Source: CAIQJJ01 sp964606085
GTDB taxonomy: Bacteria > Chloroflexota > Anaerolineae > Anaerolineales > UBA4823
Length of the DNA: 64,000 bases
Reading direction: 5' to 3'
NCBI GenBank assembly: GCA_964606085.1
Contig: CAZSFD010000016.1
Span: 6,979 to 70,978 of the forward strand
The translations under genes were made by a program, and so were the position numbers. The first letter of the stretch is position 1. Each line of letters opens with the position of its first letter. The notes under the pieces were generated by a model that was given only the letters and a program-made list of their open reading frames with translations, was not told the DNA's origin and made no database searches. Below are positions 57,096 through 64,000 of this stretch, piece after piece.

Positions 57096-58885
57096 ATATC
57101 CATCCACGATACCTGGTCGTTCAAATTGCCTTCGCCACCGTTGCCGTGGCGATTGTCGTTCAAATCATTCGTTTGCAAGTCAGCCCCGAAGCCGCCCGCC
57201 TGCGCGCCCGCGGCGCATTGTATGAGACCGCCCTGCACACGTTCTACCCGGCGCGTGGCGACATTTTGGATCGCTACGGTCACGTGTTGGCGGGCAACAA
57301 GACCGTGTACGAGATCGGCGTAGATTTACAGACCCCTGGCAAGAACCCCGAAACCATCGCCTTCACGTTGAGCAAGGTGCTGGCTGGCGGCCACCCCGAA
57401 TATGACCACGCCGATTATTACAACCAGGTTTTCACCGCCGCCAGCACCGAACCGACCTCGCGCACGGTCTACACGGTGGTAGCCGATTTCGTCACGCCCG
57501 CCGAGGTGGACGAGATCATCCGCTGGCAGAAGGAATACGAGCAGCTTTACGAAAACCCCAAAAAGGGCCAAAAAGTCCCCACCCTCACCGGCCTGGTGAT
57601 CCGCCCGCACCTGACGCGTACCTACCCCGAAAAAGAACTGGCTTCCAACCTGATCGGCTTCGTCAACCGCCAGGGCGAGGGCTTTTTTGGCGTGGAGGCA
57701 CGCTACAACGGCCTGCTGGCGGGCGAGCCGCAGACCCTGCCCATGCCTACCGACCCCACCCAGGCCCAGCCCATGCCCGATGTCCCCGACGGCGCGACGT
57801 TGATCTTGACCATTGACCGCCAGATTCAGGCCATGGCCGAACAGACGCTCGACGAAGCCCTGGCAACCAGCGGGGCCGAAGGCGGCACGATCATCATCCT
57901 TGACCCGCGCAATGGCGAGATCATGGCTATGGCGGTGACCCCACGCATGGATTTAAACAACTACTGGGACTACGGCGAGGTCTTCCCTGGCGCAACGCCC
58001 TTCAACCGAGGCGTCAGCCGCGACTACGAACCGGGGTCGGTCTTCAAGGTGCTGACGATGGCCGCCGCCCTCGACAACGGCAATGTCACGCCGGATACCA
58101 CGTTTGTGGATACCGGCTCATTCGAGATCGGCGGGTTTTTCATCCACAACTGGAACTGGGGCGCCTGGGGCGAGCAGACGATGACCGGCTGTATGCAGCA
58201 TTCGCTCAATGTGTGCCTGACCTGGGTTGCCACGCAATTGGGCAACGAAAATTTCTACCGCTACATGCAGCGCTTTGGCATTGGCCGCCTGACCGGGGTT
58301 GACCTGGATGGCGAAGTCCCCGGCCACCTGAAAATTCCCGGCGACAGCGATTGGTACGAGGTGGAGCTTGGCACCAACTCGTATGGGCAGGGCGTGGCGG
58401 TCACACCGCTGCAACTGGCCGCGGCCATCGCCTCGGTGGCCAATGGCGGCGAGATGATGGCGCCGCACGTCGTCCTCGGCTATGTGGATCGCGGCCAGCA
58501 ATACAATATCCCGCCGCGTGCGCTGGGCCGCCCGATCTCCGCCGAAACCGCCCGCACCTTGACCGATATGCTGGCCATCTCACTTGAAGAAGAATCATCG
58601 GATGCGCTGATAGAAGGCTACCGCGTGGCTGGCAAGACCGGCACCGCCTCCATTGCCGGGCCGACGGGCGCTTATGACAGCGATCTGACCAATGCTTCGT
58701 TCGTGGGCTGGGGGCCGGTGGATGACCCGCAGTTCATCGTATATGTATGGCTCGAAAAGCCGACCACTTCGCCCTGGGGTTCGGTGGTGGCTGCGCCGGT
58801 GTTTGCCGATGTCGTGCGGCAGTTGGTCGTTTTGATGGATATTCCGCCGGATGTGGTTCGCTTGCAAATGGCAAACCAACCTTAA
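57092..58885 (+). CDS. ftsI: Penicillin-binding protein FtsI/PBP2 type
   Basis: The 597-residue septal peptidoglycan transpeptidase has one N-terminal membrane helix (LVVQIAFATVAVAIVVQII), the dimerisation/pedestal domain (FYPARGDILDRYGHVLAGN), and the transpeptidase domain. In the latter the active-site serine is S316 (PGSVFKVL), SLN lies in QHSLNVC, and KTG in VAGKTGTASI. AAGGAG sets the ATG at 57092, overlapping ftsL by 4 bp. The gene is followed by an 18-bp direct repeat and murF; murE is absent in between. Confidence 0.95.
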   Translation: MNIHPRYLVVQIAFATVAVAIVVQIIRLQVSPEAARLRARGALYETALHTFYPARGDILDRYGHVLAGNKTVYEIGVDLQTPGKNPETIAFTLSKVLAGGHPEYDHADYYNQVFTAASTEPTSRTVYTVVADFVTPAEVDEIIRWQKEYEQLYENPKKGQKVPTLTGLVIRPHLTRTYPEKELASNLIGFVNRQGEGFFGVEARYNGLLAGEPQTLPMPTDPTQAQPMPDVPDGATLILTIDRQIQAMAEQTLDEALATSGAEGGTIIILDPRNGEIMAMAVTPRMDLNNYWDYGEVFPGATPFNRGVSRDYEPGSVFKVLTMAAALDNGNVTPDTTFVDTGSFEIGGFFIHNWNWGAWGEQTMTGCMQHSLNVCLTWVATQLGNENFYRYMQRFGIGRLTGVDLDGEVPGHLKIPGDSDWYEVELGTNSYGQGVAVTPLQLAAAIASVANGGEMMAPHVVLGYVDRGQQYNIPPRALGRPISAETARTLTDMLAISLEEESSDALIEGYRVAGKTGTASIAGPTGAYDSDLTNASFVGWGPVDDPQFIVYVWLEKPTTSPWGSVVAAPVFADVVRQLVVLMDIPPDVVRLQMANQP

Positions 58886-58889
58886 GTTT

Positions 58890-58925
58890 CTCACTGGTTT
58901 CGACAGGCTCACTGGTTTCGACAGG
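58890..58925. repeat. 18-bp direct repeat between ftsI and murF
   Basis: CTCACTGGTTTCGACAGG occurs twice in tandem and is followed by CTCAACC. It fills most of the 54-bp spacer, leaving murF without a visible Shine-Dalgarno site. Confidence 0.85.
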
Positions 58926-58939
58926 CTCAACCAACCCGT

Positions 58940-60349
58940 ATGCTCACCCTCGCTGACGTTTTCCAGGCCCTCACGGCTGCCCGCCCTGCCGGGAGTGAGA
59001 TCGTCCTCACCGAAGCCACCGTCGACTCCCGGCAGGCCATTCCGGGGGCGCTGTTCGTGGCGATGACCGGCGAGCGCACCGATGGTCACAGCTACGTGGC
59101 GCAGGCCTTTCAGCGGGGGGCGGTGGCGGCGATTATCGAACATGAAGTGGCCCAGCCCACGGTAGATATTCGCCAGGGCTTGCCCGAAGGCTTCAGGCTG
59201 GAGGACGACAAGCCGATTTGCCTGCTGGTGGCAAGCAGCCTGAAAGCGCTGCAACAGATCGCCAAATTCTGGCGGCAAAAGCTCAACCTGGCCGTCGTTG
59301 GCATCACCGGCAGCGTGGGAAAATCTACCACCAAAGAGCTGGTGGCCGAAGTGCTCGGCCAGCGTTACCGCACCTTGAAAAATCCCGGCAATCTGAACAA
59401 CGAAATCGGCCTGCCGCTTACCCTGCTCAGCCTGAGCGAAGGCTACCAGCGGGCCGTGTTGGAGATGGGCTTTTACGTGCCGGGTGAAATCGCCCTGCTG
59501 TGCGAACTGGCGCAGCCGCGCATCGGCGTGGTGACCAATATCGGCACGGTTCATGCTTCACGGGCCGGCTCGCAAGAGGTGATCGCCCGCGGCAAGGCCG
59601 AACTGGTGCAGTCGCTTCCTTTGGGTGGTTGGGCCGTGCTGAATTACGATGACTCGCTGGTGCGGCAGATGGCCTCGCAGACGCGGGCGCGGGTGTTCTT
59701 CTACGGCCTCGACCCGCAGGCTGACCTGTGGGCCGATGAAGTGGAGGGCCTGGGGCTGGAAGGGATCAGCTTCCGGCTGCATTTCCGCCGCGAGGTGCTG
59801 CATATCAAAGTGCCGATGATCGGCCAGCACTCCGTCCACACCGCACTGCGGGCGGCTGCCGTGGGCCTGGTAGATGGCCTGGGCTGGCAAGATATTGTGG
59901 AAGGGCTGCGTTCCAGCACCACACAACTGCGCCTGGTGGCCGTGCGCACCCCCGGCGGGGCGCTGCTGCTCGATGATACCTACAACGCCTCACCCGAGTC
60001 GACCCTGGCGGCGCTGAACCTGCTGAACGAACTGGATGGCCGCAAGGTGGCCGTGTTGGGCGATATGCTCGAACTGGGCCAATACGAAGCGCAAGGCCAC
60101 GAAATGGTCGGTGTGCGGGCGGCGCGGGTGGCGGCAGAACTGGTGACCGTGGGCGAGCGAGCGCATATCATCGCCAGCGCCGCCCGCAACGCCGGGATGC
60201 CGCCTCGCCGCATCCACGAGTTCGAGAGCAGCCAGGAGGCGATCACCTTCTTGCAAGCAAAGCTCAAGGCTGAGGACGTGGTGTTGGTGAAAGGTTCGCG
60301 AGGCATGCGCATGGATCGCATCGTCAGCGCGTTGGAGGCAGGCGCATGA
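58940..60349 (+). CDS. murF: UDP-N-acetylmuramoyl-tripeptide-D-alanyl-D-alanine ligase
   Basis: The 469-residue Mur ligase adds D-Ala-D-Ala to the UDP-MurNAc-tripeptide. It has the N-terminal substrate domain (VTVDSRQAIPGALFVA-like, DSRQ), the P-loop GITGSVGKSTTKEL, NNEIGLPLTLL, the ATP-site IGVVTNIGTVH, LLDDTYNASPES and VAVLGDMLELG. All are typical of MurF. It ends in an ATGA overlap with mraY. No Shine-Dalgarno sequence is seen before the ATG. Confidence 0.97.
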   Translation: MLTLADVFQALTAARPAGSEIVLTEATVDSRQAIPGALFVAMTGERTDGHSYVAQAFQRGAVAAIIEHEVAQPTVDIRQGLPEGFRLEDDKPICLLVASSLKALQQIAKFWRQKLNLAVVGITGSVGKSTTKELVAEVLGQRYRTLKNPGNLNNEIGLPLTLLSLSEGYQRAVLEMGFYVPGEIALLCELAQPRIGVVTNIGTVHASRAGSQEVIARGKAELVQSLPLGGWAVLNYDDSLVRQMASQTRARVFFYGLDPQADLWADEVEGLGLEGISFRLHFRREVLHIKVPMIGQHSVHTALRAAAVGLVDGLGWQDIVEGLRSSTTQLRLVAVRTPGGALLLDDTYNASPESTLAALNLLNELDGRKVAVLGDMLELGQYEAQGHEMVGVRAARVAAELVTVGERAHIIASAARNAGMPPRRIHEFESSQEAITFLQAKLKAEDVVLVKGSRGMRMDRIVSALEAGA

Positions 60350-61341
60350 TCCAAACTTCTTTAGCGCTGGCATTGGTCGTTTTTAGCTTTATGATGACGG
60401 TCATTTGGGGCCAGCCGCTGCTGCGCACCCTGCGGCACTTTAAAATTGGCAAAATTATCCGCATCGAAGGCCCAGAACGCCACCTGACCAAGATGGGCAC
60501 CCCAACGATGGGCGGCACGCTCTTCATCTTGCCGGTGCTGCTGATTACGGTGTTGATGAACGGCGCCTCCATCGTCGGCTTGAACGTGATCGGGCGCTCG
60601 ATCTTCCTGCCGCTGGGTTGCATGGTGTTGTATGCCCTCGTCGGGATGCTGGACGATTGGGAAGGCATCCGCGGCCAACGCAAGGGCAAGGGCATGAGCG
60701 CCAGTGTCAAGTTCACTTACCAATGGGGCCTGGCTATCCTCATCGCCGTGGGGCTGCGTTTTGTGCTGGATGCGCCCAATATGTTCATCCCTGGCGTGGA
60801 TGGCGAGATTCCGCTCGATTGGTGGATATACATCCCGTTGGCGGCGTTTTTGATCGTTGCCATGTCCAACGCGGTCAACTTCACCGATGGCTTAGACGGC
60901 CTGGCGGGGCTGATTTCGGCCACGCTGTTCACCGCCTATGGCGCGATTGCGCTGCTGCAGGGGCAGCTTTACATCGCCCGCTTTTGTTTTGCCCTGGTGG
61001 GAGCGCTGTTTGGCTTTCTATGGTTCAACGTCCACCCGGCGCAACTGTTCATGGGTGATACCGGTTCGATGGCCCTGGGCAGCACGCTGGCGGTGATCGC
61101 CCTGATGACGGGTCACTGGCTGCTCTTACCGGTGATCGCCGTCATCCCCGTCAGCGAGTTACTCAGCGTGATGCTGCAAGTGTCCTATTTCAAACTGACG
61201 CATGGCAAGCGCCTGTTCAAAATGTCACCGATCCACCATCATTTTGAACTGCTCGGCTGGAGCGAGACGCAGATCGTCCAACGCTTCTGGTTGATCGGGC
61301 TGATGGCGGCCATGCTGGGAATTGCCATGGCGGTGGCATGA
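60346..61341 (+). CDS. mraY: Phospho-N-acetylmuramoyl-pentapeptide transferase
   Basis: The 331-residue integral membrane enzyme makes lipid I. Visible motifs are TPTMGGTLFILP, LVGMLDDWEGIR (DDxx), AVNFTDGLDGLAGL, FMGDTGSMALGSTLAVIAL and the SPIHHHFELLGWSETQIV loop. About ten helices. It is coupled to murF by a 4-bp overlap. Confidence 0.98.
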   Translation: MIQTSLALALVVFSFMMTVIWGQPLLRTLRHFKIGKIIRIEGPERHLTKMGTPTMGGTLFILPVLLITVLMNGASIVGLNVIGRSIFLPLGCMVLYALVGMLDDWEGIRGQRKGKGMSASVKFTYQWGLAILIAVGLRFVLDAPNMFIPGVDGEIPLDWWIYIPLAAFLIVAMSNAVNFTDGLDGLAGLISATLFTAYGAIALLQGQLYIARFCFALVGALFGFLWFNVHPAQLFMGDTGSMALGSTLAVIALMTGHWLLLPVIAVIPVSELLSVMLQVSYFKLTHGKRLFKMSPIHHHFELLGWSETQIVQRFWLIGLMAAMLGIAMAVA

Positions 61342-61368
61342 AAGCACATTGAAAACGAGAAGGTTAAA

Positions 61369-62751
61369 GTGACGATGGATTGGACTGGCAGGCGAGTGGT
61401 GATCATTGGGGCGGCGCGGCAGGGGACGGCGCTGGCGCGTTACCTGGCGCGGCATGGCGCGCGGGTGACTATCACCGATCAGAAGGCGGAAGGGTCATTG
61501 CAGGATGTGGTGGCTCAACTGGCTGATCTGCCAATCCGCTGGCAACTGGGCGGCAGCCCGCTCGAACTGCTCGATGATTGCGACCTGCTCTGCCCATCCG
61601 GCGGCGTGCCGCTCGAACTGCCGATCATCGTCGCCGCGCAGCGCCGCGGCCTGCCGCTTTCCAACGACTCGCAAATTTTCCTCGAAGCCGCGCCCTGCCG
61701 CGTGATCGGCATCACCGGTTCAGCCGGCAAGACGACGACGACGACGCTGGTTGGGCGCATGGCGCAATCGAAAATCGAAAATCGAAAATCGAAAATCCAC
61801 GTCGGCGGCAACATTGGCTCTCCGCTGATCGCCGTGCTAGACGAGATGACCCCCGCCGACCTGGCCGTGATGGAGCTTTCGAGCTTCCAGTTGGAACTGA
61901 TGACCCGTTCGCCGCAGGTGGCCGCCATCACCAACATCACGCCCAACCACCTCGACCGCCACGGCACGATGGACGCGTACACCGCCGCCAAGGCACGCAT
62001 CTTGCACTTTCAACAGAAAGCCGATTTCGCCGTGCTGAACCGCCAGGACCCGATCAGTTGGTCGCTGGTCGGGCAGGTTCACGGCTCACTGCTCTCCTTC
62101 GGGTTGCAGCGCCCGCCAGCCGGGCAAACCGGCACATTTGTAGCGGGCGGCCTCCTGGCCTTTCAAGATGAAACCGGCATCCGCCCGCTGTTCCCACGCT
62201 CGCTGATCCAACTACGCGGCGAACACAATCTGCTGAATGTATTGGCCGCCTGCGCCATCGGCATCGCCGCCGGGCTGCCCGTTGAGGCGCTGCGGGCTGG
62301 CGTGGAAGGCTTCGGCGGCGTGGCGCATCGCCTGGAGTTTGTGCGCACCTGGGGCGGGGCCAGTTGGTACAACGATTCGATTGCCACCACCCCCGAACGC
62401 GTCATGGCCGAAATTCGCTCTTTTGATGAACCCCTGGTGCTGCTGATCGGCGGGCGCGACAAACACCTGCCCTGGGACGATTTCGCCGCCCTGGCCCGCC
62501 AGCGAGTCGATCATATTGTCTTGTTTGGTGAAATGGGCGGCCTGGTGCAACAGGCGCTGCAAAAAGCCGGGCTGGGCCGCTGCACCCTGGATGTGTGCGC
62601 CAACCTGCGCGACGCCGTCGAAACCGCCGCCGCCCTCGTTGCCCCCGGTGATGTGGTGCTGCTCTCGCCCGGCGGCACCAGCTTCGACGAATTTCGTGAT
62701 TTTGAAGCCCGCGGCGATGCCTTTCGACAGTTGGTGCATGCTTTACCCTGA
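61369..62751 (+). CDS. murD: UDP-N-acetylmuramoyl-alanine-D-glutamate ligase
   Basis: The 460-residue ligase adds D-Glu to UDP-MurNAc-Ala. An N-terminal Rossmann domain (VVIIGAARQGTALARYL) is followed by the ATP-site GITGSAGKTTTTTLVGRM, VGGNIGSPLI, MELSSFQLEL, ITNITPNHLDRHGTMDAY and the C-terminal VLLIGGRDKHLPWDDF. The start is the GTG at 61369, with GAGAAGG 5 bases upstream; an ATG lies two codons later. An in-frame heptamer repeat encodes SKIENRKSKI just after the P-loop helix. Confidence 0.96.
   Translation: MTMDWTGRRVVIIGAARQGTALARYLARHGARVTITDQKAEGSLQDVVAQLADLPIRWQLGGSPLELLDDCDLLCPSGGVPLELPIIVAAQRRGLPLSNDSQIFLEAAPCRVIGITGSAGKTTTTTLVGRMAQSKIENRKSKIHVGGNIGSPLIAVLDEMTPADLAVMELSSFQLELMTRSPQVAAITNITPNHLDRHGTMDAYTAAKARILHFQQKADFAVLNRQDPISWSLVGQVHGSLLSFGLQRPPAGQTGTFVAGGLLAFQDETGIRPLFPRSLIQLRGEHNLLNVLAACAIGIAAGLPVEALRAGVEGFGGVAHRLEFVRTWGGASWYNDSIATTPERVMAEIRSFDEPLVLLIGGRDKHLPWDDFAALARQRVDHIVLFGEMGGLVQQALQKAGLGRCTLDVCANLRDAVETAAALVAPGDVVLLSPGGTSFDEFRDFEARGDAFRQLVHALP
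61767..61794 (+). repeat. Four ATCGAAA heptamers inside murD
   Basis: Four exact copies of ATCGAAA encode residues about 133-142 (SKIENRKSKI) between the P-loop helix and the GGNIG loop. At 28 bases, a change by one unit would break the murD frame; three units together keep it. Confidence 0.9.
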
Positions 62752-62766
62752 TCGTGGATGATTCTT

Positions 62767-64000
62767 ATGAGCATTCTGGAACGTCTCAAAACCAAAACCA
62801 GCCGCCTGCCCAATCCCCTGGGCGGCTTGAAATCGGCCTGGGAAGAAGCCGGGCAGCGCCAGGCGCAAAAGGCCGCACAACGCGCCCAGCAAAAAGCGGC
62901 GCAGCCCGAGCGGCAAGCCCCGCAAACCGGCAAGCCCGCCACCACGGCCCGCCAACGCTATAACCGCCGCCGCTACGGCCAGACCACCGAAGCCGCCCCG
63001 ACGATTGTAGATGTGGGTGCGCCGCCCGAAGCCACCCCACCGCCGCCGGCCTGGTTCGAACGCCTGGGCTTCGAGCGCATCCTGCCCGCCCGCCCCGATG
63101 ACCAGCCCGCTCAGCCCGCCGGCCCGCGCCCCAACCGCCTGCATCTGGATGTGCCGCTGCTGCTGGTGCTGATCACCCTGATTGTCTTCGGCATGTTGAT
63201 GGTTTACTCGGCCAGCGCCGATTTTTCTTATGAAGTTCACGGCTCGGCCACCTACCTGTTCCTGCGTCAGTTGGGCTTCCTCAGCGTGGGCGTGGCGGCC
63301 GCGACCGTGTTGGCCTGGCTCAATTACCACATCTGGCAAAAGCTGGCCGTCTTTGCCATGGGTGCAACCCTGTTTGCCTTATTTGCCGTGCTGTTCATCG
63401 GCGATCAGCGCCACGGCGCGGTGCGCACGCTCTTCAACGGCTCTGTGCAGCCTTCCGAACTGGCCAAAGTCGTCACCGTCATCTACCTGGCCGTGTGGCT
63501 CTATTCCAAGCGCGACGTGCTGCATGTGGTCAGTTTTGGCCTGGTACCCATGGGCGTTATTTTAGGGCTGATCGGCGGCGCGATTTTGCTGCAACCCGAC
63601 CTGAGCGCCGTCGCCACCGTGCTGATCATCGGCGGGATCATGTTCTTCCTGGCCAACAGCGATATCAAGCAGATCACCATCCTGCTGGTGATCGCCGTGG
63701 TGATCGGCATTCTCGTCGCCGTTTCGGGCGGCCTGACGCTGACCGGCAACGAGCGCATCCGCAGCTTTCTGGCCGGCTGGAACGACCCGCTGCAAGCCTC
63801 CTATCACGTGCAGCGCTCGCTCGAAGCCTTTGTCAAGGGCGGGCTGTTTGGCGTGGGCATTGGCAACGCCAACACCAAGCTGACCGGCCTGCCCGTGCCG
63901 CACACCGACAGCATCTACGCCGTGGTCGGCGAGGAGACCGGTCTGATCGGCGCGGCGTTCCTGGTGCTGCTCTATACGCTGCTGCTGTGGCGCGGTATGG
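62767..64000 (+). CDS. ftsW: FtsW/RodA family lipid II polymerase, 3' end beyond window
   Basis: The 411 visible codons begin with MSILERLKTKTSRLPNPLGG and a soluble N-terminal extension of about 125 residues rich in Gln, Arg, Ala and Pro. The SEDS membrane region follows (LLLVLITLIVFGMLMVYSAS, then further helices, QPSELAKVVTVIYLA, LLQPDLSAV, and GGLFGVGIGNANTKLTGLPV with TDSIYAVVGEETG). Position after murD points to FtsW rather than RodA. FtsW normally has only a short N-terminus, so the extension is unusual. Confidence 0.92.
   Translation, partial: MSILERLKTKTSRLPNPLGGLKSAWEEAGQRQAQKAAQRAQQKAAQPERQAPQTGKPATTARQRYNRRRYGQTTEAAPTIVDVGAPPEATPPPPAWFERLGFERILPARPDDQPAQPAGPRPNRLHLDVPLLLVLITLIVFGMLMVYSASADFSYEVHGSATYLFLRQLGFLSVGVAAATVLAWLNYHIWQKLAVFAMGATLFALFAVLFIGDQRHGAVRTLFNGSVQPSELAKVVTVIYLAVWLYSKRDVLHVVSFGLVPMGVILGLIGGAILLQPDLSAVATVLIIGGIMFFLANSDIKQITILLVIAVVIGILVAVSGGLTLTGNERIRSFLAGWNDPLQASYHVQRSLEAFVKGGLFGVGIGNANTKLTGLPVPHTDSIYAVVGEETGLIGAAFLVLLYTLLLWRGM

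Overview
The window looks like a chromosomal segment from a Chloroflexota bacterium, probably of the Anaerolineae type. This is inferred from moderately high GC, very large multi-GAF histidine kinases, PATAN/DUF4388 plus small-GTPase signalling genes, Mrp antiporter genes, TIM-barrel sugar isomerases with Gfo/Idh oxidoreductases, and a dcw cell-wall cluster. Placement is by gene content only; no rRNA gene is present.

Layout. 1-9.7 kb is a mixed region: a TetR regulator (cut by the window edge) divergent from a GNAT protein, an arsenic-methylation pair (arsR, arsM) with clear operators, a zinc-ribbon protein, a pRiA4b ORF-3-like protein, an MFS transporter, and two HAD hydrolases, the second fused to an amidase. 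9.8-24.85 kb is one long leftward transcription unit of ten genes with a sigma70-type promoter at 24.82-24.85 kb and a strong terminator at 9.74 kb. In order of transcription it encodes a DUF4388 protein, a Ras-like GTPase, an alpha/beta hydrolase, a V4R-domain protein, a beta-helix acyl/sugar transferase-like protein, a homologue of cyanobacterial acyl-ACP reductase, a response regulator with degenerate GGDEF, a 2518-residue kinase with eleven GAF domains, a CheY-like protein and a second alpha/beta hydrolase that lacks its catalytic serine. This is the best candidate for an undescribed system: GTPase/two-component signalling joined to fatty-acyl chemistry.

24.9-41.4 kb holds a PatB-type C-S lyase, leuS with a short leader ORF, a complete mrpA-G Na+/H+ antiporter operon translationally coupled to a Gfo/Idh oxidoreductase, and a LacI-controlled locus (URO-D family protein, aldo/keto reductase, sugar isomerase). 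Between the two lies a 180-bp MITE-like element with an 8-bp target duplication beside a truncated GxxExxY gene. 41.5-52.3 kb is a rightward signalling cluster: three related histidine kinases, an Rcp1-like regulator, an HD-GYP regulator and a glyoxalase-fold protein. Two of the kinases share five copies of a GAF-like domain with a GTYGTD motif. 52.2-54.9 kb has a GT-C glycosyltransferase and a class V aminotransferase. 54.9-64 kb is the dcw cluster mraZ-rsmH-ftsL-ftsI-murF-mraY-murD-ftsW, preceded by a textbook MraZ box and lacking murE at its usual place.

A theme across the window is short tandem repeats, mostly heptanucleotides, and small palindromes. They lie in spacers, beside start codons and even inside reading frames (the HAD-amidase junction, murD, the end of the URO-D gene). 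No rRNA, tRNA or CRISPR array was recognised.
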